Source: Sulfurospirillum arsenophilum NBRC 109478 (GTDB lineage Bacteria; Campylobacterota; Campylobacteria; Campylobacterales; Sulfurospirillaceae). From it: a DNA stretch of 64,000 nucleotides. This document shows positions 1 through 7,606 of this stretch, in pieces. The stretch covers positions 62,001 to 126,000 of the forward strand of contig NZ_BBQF01000002.1 in the NCBI RefSeq assembly GCF_000813345.1. The letters are read 5' to 3'. Each line of letters starts with the position of its first letter. Positions within the stretch are counted from its first letter, which is position 1. The notes beneath the pieces are model-generated. The model did no database searches. It saw nothing but the letters and a program-made list of their open reading frames with translations, and was not told the origin of the DNA. The position numbers were made by a program, and so were the translations under genes.

Positions 1-298
1 TGAAGTGAAAATTGACGATAAAATAGTCCACTATAAGCCTATGTTTGCTCAAATGCTTTATGACCGTGAACCACGCCTTATTGCCTCTAAATTTATGAAT
101 ACTTTGGTCAAAATTCTTCTTGAAATAAGCTCACGCTACACCTACCCTATAGTCCTTGGAGGTGGCGTGTTTCAAAATCGCACACTGATGGAGCAGATTC
201 TTCAAAATGTCACACAAAACCTCTATTTTCCGCTACAATTAGCGATCAATGATGGCGGAATTTGTGTCGGACAGATATATAAATCCCTTTTGAAATAA
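1..298 (+). CDS. hypF: HypF C-terminal fragment (carbamoyltransferase), cut by window start
   Basis: The open frame enters from the left edge (first full codon at 2) and ends at 298, so only about 98 C-terminal residues are visible. They carry the GGGVFQN motif and the later NDGGICVGQ segment typical of the Kae1-like carbamoyltransferase domain at the end of HypF. HypF uses carbamoyl phosphate to build the thiocarboxamide on the HypE C-terminal cysteine, the precursor of the CN ligands of NiFe hydrogenases. The GTG at 5 is internal, not a start. The rest of the maturation set (hypBCDEA) lies about 6 kb downstream on the same strand, so the locus is split. Confidence 0.88.
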   Translation, partial: EVKIDDKIVHYKPMFAQMLYDREPRLIASKFMNTLVKILLEISSRYTYPIVLGGGVFQNRTLMEQILQNVTQNLYFPLQLAINDGGICVGQIYKSLLK

Positions 299-377
299 TA
301 TTAATATTTTTCTCTTTTAGTATTTAAAGATTACTATGATTAGAATGTAGTTGAAGTATATTAATTAAGGATACACC

Positions 378-791
378 ATGGATAAAATTATTCGTTTTAG
401 TGTCTCGCTGCCAGAAAAGCTTTTAGAAGAGCTTGATAAAAAAGTTGACGCTCAAGGGTATGCTTCACGCAGTGAGTTTACACGAGATCTCATACGTGAA
501 AAAATTGTTAAAGATGATTGGCAAGATGACAATAGCGATGTTATTGGTGTTTTGACGATGATTTATACGCATCATCAAAATGAGCTTGTTCAAAAAATCT
601 TAGAGATTCAACACGATGCAAAAATAAACATTATGTGCAATACGCATGTACATGTAAGCCATGAAAACTGCCTTGAAACTATTATGGTGACGGGAAAAGT
701 TTCTGAAGTAAAAGATTTTGCACAAAAGATTGCAGGGCTTAAAGGGGTTAAATTCTCTAAGCTTGTAGAGGCATCTATACCCGCTTCGTAA
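378..791 (+). CDS. nikR: NikR nickel-responsive ribbon-helix-helix regulator
   Basis: This 137-residue protein has an N-terminal ribbon-helix-helix DNA-binding segment ([15 protein letters not shown], then [14 protein letters not shown]). Its C-terminal ACT-like domain holds the nickel ligand pattern: a His in YTHHQNE, then [10 protein letters not shown] with two His and a Cys. The family binds Ni(II) and controls nickel uptake or hydrogenase/urease genes. The start follows an AAGGA box and gives the usual family length. It sits between hypF and the rest of the hyp genes, which fits nickel control of hydrogenase assembly. A -10-like TAGAAT lies near 341; I could not identify a convincing NikR operator by eye. 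Confidence 0.93.
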   Translation: MDKIIRFSVSLPEKLLEELDKKVDAQGYASRSEFTRDLIREKIVKDDWQDDNSDVIGVLTMIYTHHQNELVQKILEIQHDAKINIMCNTHVHVSHENCLETIMVTGKVSEVKDFAQKIAGLKGVKFSKLVEASIPAS

Positions 792-804
792 CATTTTATC
801 AGAG

Positions 805-832
805 GGTGAGTAAACAAAAATGTTTGCTCACC
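805..832 (+). terminator. Hairpin downstream of nikR
   Basis: GGTGAGTAAACA at 805-816 pairs with TGTTTGCTCACC at 821-832 (12 bp, one G-U) across an AAAA loop. It lies between the convergent nikR and permease genes and could serve both strands. The run after it is only ACACTTT, which leads straight into a TTTACATGTAAA palindrome. Confidence 0.7.
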
Positions 833-836
833 ACAC

Positions 837-848
837 TTTACATGTAAA
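837..848. repeat. TTTACATGTAAA palindrome, nikR/permease junction
   Basis: Perfect 12-bp palindrome in the 62-bp gap between convergent genes, 4 bp after a hairpin. It is one of 27 copies of the 10-bp core in this window. Confidence 0.95.
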
Positions 849-853
849 GATAT

Positions 854-2044
854 TTATCGTAAAACTTTCCATGCTAATACTCCAATAATACCAAGAACAA
901 TCCAATGAGCACTCATGAGCATGAACCCAAACAGTATCGCCAATAAAAGTGCTGTATATCGAATGGTTTGACTGGTCGCTAGTTTATACGCTGCAAGTAG
1001 GGCGATGGTCGCATTGGCTATAAAAAATCCATCGGCTAAAGCCACTAAGTCTTCTGTTGTAAACACTTTCGCATAGACTAACCCTAAGACAGCGGCATTG
1101 ATGGTACATAAAAACCCCGTTGCTCCTATGGGTGCACCATTTTCAAGGCGTCTGTTTAAAAGACCTAATACGCCTTTATACTCAGAGGTCAACCCACTAA
1201 TGAGTCTTGAAACACCACCAACAAACAGCAATACCGTACTCAGACACAAAAGCATCGCTAAAATGCCCATAACTAAATCACTCGATGTTCCAAACAGAGG
1301 ATAGATAAGTGCCGTGATGGCATTGATATGTTCTAACGAAGCAAATTGGATGGCACATACAACTAAAAGGTAGATAACAGAGATAATCACAGCACTGATC
1401 TTCACCGCTTTAGGGATCGTTCGGGTAGGATCATTTACCTCTTTAGAGTAGTTCCCCACAACTTCCCATCCCACGATTGCCCAAAAAGCAAGCAGTAATG
1501 CTCTTGAAATAAGCGTTATATCAAAAGGTGCATTGAGCGAAAGCGTTGTCTCATGTCCTAGTAAAATAGCAATACTTCCAAGGCTTAAAATAATGCCAAT
1601 AATGGTCGTTACGATCAACGAGAGCGTTCCTAAAAAATGGACAGGGCGAAGAAGGGCAAAAAGCGTAAAAATCAACATGAAGAGTGCCAGCACATTCACA
1701 TCTAGCCCTAAAAGTGGCTGCATAAAATGTGCCCCAACGAGATAAACAGCTACGGGACCAAAAAGGACAGCGCTAATGAGATAGTAAGAAGTCAGGTACT
1801 TGAGCTTCGTGTTAAACGCTGATTGTACCGCGTTTGTTACTCCTTCATCGCCTGGAAATTTGATACTTAAGTTTCCAAGAACGAGAGCAAAAGCAAAGCC
1901 TAAAGTTAAAATGACAAACCATATAAGGATGGAAAAATTACCCACTAGATCGTAAACAATAGGAGGCAAAAGAATGATACCAGAGCCTAATATAGGGCCT
2001 ATCATCAAACCTGAAAGTGTCAAGGTGTTAAGCTGTTTTTTCAT
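854..2044 (-). CDS. APC-superfamily amino-acid permease, YjeH-like
   Basis: A 396-residue, strongly hydrophobic protein with about 11-12 predicted membrane segments. The N-terminus (GLMIGPILGSGIILLPP) matches the first, unwound helix of APC transporters, and KFPGDEGVTNAVQSAF resembles the loop after helix 2 in YjeH-type exporters, the E. coli member of which exports methionine and branched-chain amino acids. It belongs in the inner membrane. Substrate and direction cannot be read from sequence. It faces nikR tail to tail and begins a minus-strand block (854-6385) that separates hypF-nikR from hypB. Confidence 0.8.
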   Translation of the reverse strand: MKKQLNTLTLSGLMIGPILGSGIILLPPIVYDLVGNFSILIWFVILTLGFAFALVLGNLSIKFPGDEGVTNAVQSAFNTKLKYLTSYYLISAVLFGPVAVYLVGAHFMQPLLGLDVNVLALFMLIFTLFALLRPVHFLGTLSLIVTTIIGIILSLGSIAILLGHETTLSLNAPFDITLISRALLLAFWAIVGWEVVGNYSKEVNDPTRTIPKAVKISAVIISVIYLLVVCAIQFASLEHINAITALIYPLFGTSSDLVMGILAMLLCLSTVLLFVGGVSRLISGLTSEYKGVLGLLNRRLENGAPIGATGFLCTINAAVLGLVYAKVFTTEDLVALADGFFIANATIALLAAYKLATSQTIRYTALLLAILFGFMLMSAHWIVLGIIGVLAWKVLR

Positions 2045-2108
2045 AGGATTAACTTTTACGTAAATTGAGAGGAGAGTTTATCAAAATAGAGCTATATATC
2101 TAGTGTTA

Positions 2109-3203
2109 TTAACTTTTTACATCCAAATCACCATAGTTCCACATCTTTTTTAAGTCATTGATTATTGTGTCGTATATTTTAATAGAATCGTCAATTTTCT
2201 TGATATACGTTTCGCCGTATGTCGTATCTTTTGGAGGGATTCTGAGTATTTGAATATCTTGGCTAATTTTCGAGTAATGTTCAATTATTTCAGACTTGGA
2301 TAGATTTTGACTACTAACCTGTGAAGTAAAAAAACTTTTGGATCCAAACGTTTCTGCCATGCTTTTACCGTGAGTTCGAGCATCTTCTATTTGTTTATTA
2401 TTGTTATTTTGGTTTACATAGTTCGCATATAATTCTTGAAATTTATCCGTTTTTGCAAATGCGTCACTGAACGAGTAGAGATTTTTGAATTTTTCTACTT
2501 GAATAGCATCAAATCTTTCTTTTGTTGTTTGACGTAAATTATTAGTATAGACGGTTTGAATGTCACTGACACCTTGAGAAAAACTTTCAGTAGGGCCTGG
2601 AAGCTCTTGTATATATTGCCTTTGTCGTTCAGTGAGTGTAACAGGAAATACAGACATCCTATCTGCAATAGCGATAGATTCTTTTCTAGAGGTGTTCTTT
2701 CCAAAATAGTCTTGTCCTAAGAAATCATATAACTCTTGAAATGTCATTCTTTTAATTATTTTCATTCCATCTCCAAACACAGTATAAGGGTGTGTTTTTT
2801 CATATTCTGTCGGTTCCCAATATGTAAGATCAGTTTGGCGATCAGAATAAAATTCTTCTGGGTGAGCATCATCATAACCCCAAATCGTCTTTTTATCTGC
2901 ATCTACAGGATGGTATAGTGTAAGATCATATGCTTTTAGGTTTTTTTTACCCTCATCCGTCTTATCATTCATGATAGTTGATAGATAACTTATAAGCTCT
3001 TTATTGGTTTGTTCTTGCACAGGATCAACGGCGGTTGTATAGGCACTTATGTTTTCGCCTAAATCAACATAATTGTACGCATCTTTATTGATAGGAGTGA
3101 TTTCTTTTGTTAAATTATTTTGTGAATTTTCAGGGGTATTCTTCAAAAATTCAGTATTGATTGGAGTCGTAAAATTATTTTGTAAATTACTGGAAATTTG
3201 CAT
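2109..3203 (-). CDS. Unknown protein; candidate flagellum-secreted protein
   Basis: A 364-residue soluble protein that I cannot place in a family. It has no signal peptide and no membrane segment. The first 60 or so residues are rich in Asn, Thr, Ser and Gln, as in substrates of flagellar type III export. The middle is rich in charged and aromatic residues (HPEEFYSDR, TYWEPTEYEK) and the C-terminal third looks helical. An AGGAT box precedes the ATG, and about 35 bp upstream lies a sigma-28-like promoter (3237-3263). In Campylobacter, several sigma-28 genes of this kind encode proteins secreted through the flagellum (Fed and Cia proteins, FlaC). That link is inference; no homology is visible to me. 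Confidence 0.55.
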   Translation of the reverse strand: MQISSNLQNNFTTPINTEFLKNTPENSQNNLTKEITPINKDAYNYVDLGENISAYTTAVDPVQEQTNKELISYLSTIMNDKTDEGKKNLKAYDLTLYHPVDADKKTIWGYDDAHPEEFYSDRQTDLTYWEPTEYEKTHPYTVFGDGMKIIKRMTFQELYDFLGQDYFGKNTSRKESIAIADRMSVFPVTLTERQRQYIQELPGPTESFSQGVSDIQTVYTNNLRQTTKERFDAIQVEKFKNLYSFSDAFAKTDKFQELYANYVNQNNNNKQIEDARTHGKSMAETFGSKSFFTSQVSSQNLSKSEIIEHYSKISQDIQILRIPPKDTTYGETYIKKIDDSIKIYDTIINDLKKMWNYGDLDVKS

Positions 3204-3236
3204 GAGATAATCCTGTACAATAATGCTATAAAAATC

Positions 3237-3263
3237 ATATCGGTAGTTTGTTGACGAAGTTTA
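3237..3263 (-). promoter_or_regulatory. Sigma-28 (FliA)-like promoter
   Basis: Read on the minus strand: TAAACTTC (3263-3256), exactly 11 bp, then ACCGATAT (3244-3237). The family consensus is TAAAGTTT-N11-GCCGATAA, so the TAAA and CCGAT cores and the spacing all match. The start codon of the unknown gene follows about 34 bp after the -10 element. Confidence 0.6.
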
Positions 3264-3368
3264 TAAACTTTAGGGCTCGATCTTTGATTAATGAAGTGCT
3301 TTTTACTTTACACCTATCATACTAGCACTATAAAACAGGATTTTTTAGATGAAAATTGCTTGAAAATC

Positions 3369-3380
3369 TTTACATGTAAA
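3369..3380. repeat. TTTACATGTAAA palindrome after the TonB-receptor terminator
   Basis: On the minus strand the terminator T-run (TTTTT) runs directly into ACATGTAAA, so palindrome and terminator tail overlap. Confidence 0.95.
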
Positions 3381-3381
3381 A

Positions 3382-3411
3382 AGGCATCACACCTTTTAAG
3401 ATGTGATGCCT
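3382..3411 (-). terminator. Intrinsic terminator of the TonB receptor gene
   Basis: AGGCATCACA (3382-3391) pairs with TGTGATGCCT (3402-3411) across a 10-nt loop. On the minus strand the stem is followed by five T and then the palindrome. It begins 6 bp after the receptor stop codon. Confidence 0.85.
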
Positions 3412-3416
3412 GCACA

Positions 3417-5543
3417 CTAATACAATTCTAATTTATAATTCAAACGAATCGTGCGTGGAGAGCCTGCCGCAAGGCGTGTTCCACCTGCCGCCCAATACTC
3501 TTTGTCGGCAACATTATCGACATTGATTTGCCAGATGTTTTTCTTACCATAGAGTTTGGTGACATAACGCCCACCCAAACTAAAGAGAGTTACATCATCT
3601 AGCCACGCTTGGTTCAGGTCGTTCACAGGACGACGACCTGTATAGTAAGCTCCACCGTTAATCGAAAGTCCTGGAACACTGCTTAGGTCATAGCTTAGAA
3701 ACAGACTTCCTGTACGACGTGCCGCATTTTCAGGCAATTTGCCGTTCAGTGCGGTTGCATCACCTCCCATATCTTCAAAACGAGGATCTAGCCACTGTGT
3801 GGAAGCGAGCCAGCTGAGTTGTTCTGTCAGTTTTCCCTGAATCGATAGTTCGACACCACTATAGCGTTTATGCCCACCTGCGACATAATAGTTCGCCGCA
3901 TCGGTATAATACCCTGGGCTTTCTATATCAAACACCGCCGCCGATACAAGGGTACCTGTTGGCAAAAGCCAATGCGCGCCTAACTCATACTGCTTGCTAA
4001 TGCCAGGATTTAGACGTTCAGCTTCATTTGCACTCCCCGCAGGTGCAGCTTCACCTTCTTCCAACCCCTCTGAATACGAAGCATACAGCGATACGCTCTC
4101 TAAAGGTTTATAGACAAGGGCTATCATAGGCGTGGTTTCACTCGCCTCATAGCGCGTTACATCTTGATTGCTCTCATACTTCGAGTGACGTAAACCTCCG
4201 ATAACCTGCCATTGTGGATCTAAAGTCACACGATCCATTGTATAAAACCCTGTATCTTTCGTGGTATACGAAACACCTGCTGTTTTGGTAAAGCCCGTTG
4301 GCGTTATCGCATGTGGAGTATAGAGATTTTGAGCAATAGTGGCAGATGTGCTACTCGCAAGGGGTTCTTGATTTTTCTCGGTGTAACTGGTGCCAAACGT
4401 TACGTCATGTTGAACATCGCCTGTGTTGACAACACCATAGAGTTCAGCTCGTAAAAGATCCGATGTGTATTCGTACTCTTGGTGATTGACTCTAACCGTA
4501 CCCGTACCTGTAGTGAGCGAGGTTGCTTGAGGGTTTGAAAAGGTAAAAGTAGCAAGGTTACGTTCGCGCTGCGTCTTAGCCCGTCCGGCTTCAAGTCCAA
4601 GACTCCATGTATCACTGAGCGCATAATCAGACCGTAGTAACACATTCGTCGTTTCTGTTTCAAACTTGCTTGAATCTGGTCCTACCAGTGTTGTTGGATC
4701 AACGGTTTTGGGTAAGGTGATGACGCCATTAACCGCTTTTGGAAGAGCAATGCCTGCTTGTTCTGTGACTTTGCGACGATCATATTCTACATCAGCTTTG
4801 ATGGTTAATCGATCACTGACTTGCCAGTCAAGTGCCATGGAGACGAAGCTGCGATTTCCATTGTCAACATCGTCCATATACGACCCAAGTGATCCTCCTG
4901 CAGCATTGACCCTCACACCCACTTGTTTCTCTTCTCCAAAGCGCTCACTGACATCTGCTGATGTTATAGCTGAGCCATATTGATCCATCATCAAACCGAC
5001 GGTTGCCATAGGCTCATTCGTTGGACGTTTGGTCACGTAATTGATAATGCCAGCAGGGGAGGTAAAACCATAATAGAGTGCCGATGCCCCTTTAAGCACT
5101 TCAACACGCTCTTTATTTTCCAGTGGAACTTGGCTAAAGTTCATCAGTGGCAGTGAACCATTAAGCCTGTAATTGGTACGATTTTGCACTTCAATGCCTC
5201 GAATGACCAACTGATCCCATGTCTCGCCGCCATTTTGTTGTTTTGTGATGCCCGCAGTGTTGCGTAGAGCGTCATACGTTCCCGTAGCTGCTTGCAAATC
5301 CAAAGCCTCTTTGGTTATAACATTGACTGTTGAGGGCACATCCATAATGTTGGTTCCTCGAAACGTACCTGCTTCTACAGTTTCAGGTCTAAGCCCTTCG
5401 GCACGTATATCTTCAATGGTAATGCTCGAAAGTACGGATGTCTCATCTTTTTCACTCTGGTGTGTATCTGCAAGTGCACTTACTGTTGCTAGGCTTAATA
5501 ATGCTCCTACAAAACGATGTGAATGGATCTTAAAAACGCGCAT
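3417..5543 (-). CDS. TonB-dependent siderophore receptor
   Basis: A 708-residue outer-membrane receptor. An N-terminal signal peptide (hydrophobic stretch FVGALLSLATVSALA) is followed by a plug domain (DVPSTVNVITKEALD, QLVIRGIEV, RVEVLKGASALYYG, PAGIINYVTKRP) and a beta-barrel ending in an aromatic residue (LNYKLELY). The plug is of the FhuA/FoxA-like siderophore-receptor type. Such receptors import ferric siderophores with energy from TonB-ExbBD. A Fur-box-like site upstream (5621-5640) supports iron control. The position between nikR and hypB leaves open a nickel-chelate substrate, as for some Helicobacter receptors, but the operator argues for iron. No transport partner genes are adjacent. 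Confidence 0.9.
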   Translation of the reverse strand: MRVFKIHSHRFVGALLSLATVSALADTHQSEKDETSVLSSITIEDIRAEGLRPETVEAGTFRGTNIMDVPSTVNVITKEALDLQAATGTYDALRNTAGITKQQNGGETWDQLVIRGIEVQNRTNYRLNGSLPLMNFSQVPLENKERVEVLKGASALYYGFTSPAGIINYVTKRPTNEPMATVGLMMDQYGSAITSADVSERFGEEKQVGVRVNAAGGSLGSYMDDVDNGNRSFVSMALDWQVSDRLTIKADVEYDRRKVTEQAGIALPKAVNGVITLPKTVDPTTLVGPDSSKFETETTNVLLRSDYALSDTWSLGLEAGRAKTQRERNLATFTFSNPQATSLTTGTGTVRVNHQEYEYTSDLLRAELYGVVNTGDVQHDVTFGTSYTEKNQEPLASSTSATIAQNLYTPHAITPTGFTKTAGVSYTTKDTGFYTMDRVTLDPQWQVIGGLRHSKYESNQDVTRYEASETTPMIALVYKPLESVSLYASYSEGLEEGEAAPAGSANEAERLNPGISKQYELGAHWLLPTGTLVSAAVFDIESPGYYTDAANYYVAGGHKRYSGVELSIQGKLTEQLSWLASTQWLDPRFEDMGGDATALNGKLPENAARRTGSLFLSYDLSSVPGLSINGGAYYTGRRPVNDLNQAWLDDVTLFSLGGRYVTKLYGKKNIWQINVDNVADKEYWAAGGTRLAAGSPRTIRLNYKLELY

Positions 5544-5620
5544 TTAACTCCTTAATTGTGTATGGATGTTTTTAGTGAAAATTATTGAAATTCTTATAGT
5601 TTGCATGAAGAAGAATTTAT

Positions 5621-5640
5621 ATAATTGATAATCATTATAT
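5621..5640 (-). promoter_or_regulatory. Fur-box-like operator upstream of the TonB receptor
   Basis: ATAATTGATAATCATTATAT contains GATAATCATTAT, two opposed units of the GATAAT hexamer that makes up Fur boxes, within an A+T-rich promoter region about 80 bp before the receptor start. This suggests repression by Fur when iron is plentiful. Confidence 0.6.
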
Positions 5641-5701
5641 AAAATATATGTTTAAAGAGTACTCGTGTATTTTTCACTAGAACGTGAAGTTTAGGAAAGT
5701 A

Positions 5702-6385
5702 TCAAATATATGGAATTAATTTTTGGGTTAAGATGGCGCGTTGTTCTTCTTTGTCGTAGTTAAATTTGAACTCAGCTTCTTTGAGATAGTAGATGAAATT
5801 TTCTTTTTGGATCCCTTTGAAGTGGTCTAGCCAATTTTCTAAAAAATGCCAAAAATCGACTAAAGCGTTGTCAAAACTCTCATAGTGTGCCACTTTATGC
5901 TGGTTTAGGTAACGTGCATAGGTCTCTTTTTCGATGGAGGTCTCTTCTAAATTTTTAAGATGGGCAAATTGATCGGGGAGTAAAAGTGTGTGAATACGTT
6001 TGCCATATAACATCCCCAAAATGCCGATAGCATCAAAGAGATACTTTGGTTTTCCCCTTTTACATGTAGGTAGAAAATAGTATTCGTCGTACTGCGAAAA
6101 TGTATTGGTTTGCTCTGCGTAAAGGGCTTCGGAGTGTGCTATAAGCAGAAGGCGAAATTTATGGTAGGTTTTAGTAACGGTTAAATAATTGAGATCCAAA
6201 AGCTTTGCACATTCATGGGCACTGTGATTGGTGATAAAAGAGTCTAGTATGTGCATCTCTTGAGCCTGTTTTGCATGGCTAAACGTTCGTTTACATGTAA
6301 TGCAACGATACTGTGTGGAAGAAACTTTATACAGTTTAGTCTGTCCGCAAAAAATGCACTGTTTTTGTTCTGTTTTCATGAGCAT
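5702..6385 (-). CDS. IS1595/ISXO2-like transposase-related protein, probably inactive or domesticated
   Basis: A 227-residue protein starting at the ATG at 6385, chosen because an AGGAA box lies 5-9 bp before it; a longer frame to 6430 has no such site. Residues 10-31 form a zinc ribbon with two CxxC pairs, typical of IS1595-family transposases, followed by a helix-turn-helix-like stretch. The C-terminal half keeps the general ISXO2 pattern (YDEYYF, then NALVDFWHFLENW, then YYLKEAEFKFN), but the acidic residue expected after the Asn (usually TNxIEGFW) is a Val. No terminal inverted repeats or target duplication are visible. A TTACATGTAA copy encodes part of the second CxxC. I infer an old, immobile or repurposed gene. 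Confidence 0.55.
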   Translation of the reverse strand: MLMKTEQKQCIFCGQTKLYKVSSTQYRCITCKRTFSHAKQAQEMHILDSFITNHSAHECAKLLDLNYLTVTKTYHKFRLLLIAHSEALYAEQTNTFSQYDEYYFLPTCKRGKPKYLFDAIGILGMLYGKRIHTLLLPDQFAHLKNLEETSIEKETYARYLNQHKVAHYESFDNALVDFWHFLENWLDHFKGIQKENFIYYLKEAEFKFNYDKEEQRAILTQKLIPYI

Positions 6386-6444
6386 ATTTTTCCTGAAAAT
6401 AACTAAGAAACTTCTTTTTTTAGCTCCCATTTAAAGAGTTACTC

Positions 6445-6450
6445 TATAAT
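6445..6450 (+). promoter_or_regulatory. -10 element for the hypBCDEA operon
   Basis: A perfect TATAAT lies 30 bp before the hypB start, in the only gap ahead of this operon. No good -35 is seen, which is common for sigma-70 promoters in this phylum. Confidence 0.6.
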
Positions 6451-6479
6451 AGATCAAAAATATACCTAAGGATCTAAAA

Positions 6480-7328
6480 ATGTGTAAAGATTGCGGTTGT
6501 TCAATCACTCCTTCTCAATGGTCTGCGCATGCGCACGAACACACTCACGATGGCCATACACATAGCCATTCGCACGATCATGACGATCATACCCATCACG
6601 ATCATCCTCATGCGCATAATCACGATCACCATGAACATAAAAATCATGATGAGATTCATGCTAATCCTCAGCTTAATGATAAAAAAACCATTGCGGTCAT
6701 CACCAAAATTTTAGATGCCAATGACAAACAAGCAGGGCATAATCGCGCTCATTTTGAAGAGCATGGTGTCCTTGCCATCAATCTTATGAGTAGCCCTGGA
6801 AGTGGAAAAACAACGCTTTTAGAAGCGACCATAGATACCAAGCAGATCAAACTAGGCGTTATAGAGGGCGATCTTGAAACCAATCAAGACGCGGATCGCA
6901 TCATTGCAAAAGGAGCGCCTGCACATCAGATCACAACGGGTCAAGCGTGCCATTTGGATGCCTTTATGGTGCATGAAGGGCTTCATCATCTCCCTATCGA
7001 AGGGCTTGATGTTGTATTCATCGAAAATGTGGGCAATCTAGTTTGTCCTGCGAGCTACGATGTTGGAAGTCATCTCAATGTCGTGCTTCTCTCCGTACCA
7101 GAAGGTGATGATAAACCAGCAAAATACCCTGTTATGTTTCGAAGTGCAGATCTTTTTTTAATCACCAAATGTGATCTTCTGCCTCATTTTGATTTTAGTG
7201 TTGAAAAAGCCATTCGCGAGGCGCGCAAGCTCAATCCAAAAGTGGATGTCATTGAAATTGACAGCAAGTCTGGCAAAGGGATTGATCAGTGGATTAATTA
7301 CCTTAAAATGAAAAAAGCATTGAGATAA
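6480..7328 (+). CDS. hypB: HypB hydrogenase/urease nickel-insertion GTPase
   Basis: A 282-residue GTPase that delivers nickel to the hydrogenase large subunit together with HypA. The N-terminus MCKDCGC is the high-affinity Ni-binding motif of HypB. Residues 17-60 hold about 21 histidines, a nickel-storage tail. The P-loop SSPGSGKTT is at about 104-112, with downstream G motifs (EGDLETNQD, ENVGNLVCP, TKCDLL). It begins the compact operon hypB-C-D-E-A, with 2 bp to hypC. Confidence 0.96.
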   Translation: MCKDCGCSITPSQWSAHAHEHTHDGHTHSHSHDHDDHTHHDHPHAHNHDHHEHKNHDEIHANPQLNDKKTIAVITKILDANDKQAGHNRAHFEEHGVLAINLMSSPGSGKTTLLEATIDTKQIKLGVIEGDLETNQDADRIIAKGAPAHQITTGQACHLDAFMVHEGLHHLPIEGLDVVFIENVGNLVCPASYDVGSHLNVVLLSVPEGDDKPAKYPVMFRSADLFLITKCDLLPHFDFSVEKAIREARKLNPKVDVIEIDSKSGKGIDQWINYLKMKKALR

Positions 7329-7330
7329 CC

Positions 7331-7606
7331 ATGTGCCTATCCATTCCATCACGCGTCGTTGAAATCGACGAAAATAACTATGCAACGGTAGATACTATGG
7401 GTGTTAAGCGTAAAGTGACGCTTGATTTGATCGCTGAAGAAGTCAACATTGGCGATTATGTGCTGATTCATGTGGGATTTGCCATGAATAAGATCAGTAA
7501 AGAACATGCCGAAGATAGCATTGCTGCGTACAATGAAATCGCAGAAGCGATGAAAAACGGTGAGATCAGTGAAGATGAGGGAGACAGTGGCTATGCCAGA
7601 AGTTGA
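7331..7606 (+). CDS. hypC: HypC hydrogenase maturation chaperone
   Basis: A 91-residue HypC/HupF-family protein. MCLSIPSRVVEID at the N-terminus includes the essential Cys2, which holds the Fe(CN)2CO unit with HypD and escorts it to the hydrogenase large subunit. Length is normal. The end overlaps the start of hypD by 14 bp. Confidence 0.95.
   Translation: MCLSIPSRVVEIDENNYATVDTMGVKRKVTLDLIAEEVNIGDYVLIHVGFAMNKISKEHAEDSIAAYNEIAEAMKNGEISEDEGDSGYARS

Noticed and set aside
4666-4983. Open frame of 105 codons opposite the TonB receptor
   Set aside because: It lies wholly antisense to a well-supported gene and shows no family resemblance; similar shadows occur over most genes here.
6386-6430. Longer N-terminus of the transposase-like protein
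   Set aside because: No ribosome site precedes that ATG, whereas AGGAA lies at the right distance before the ATG at 6385.
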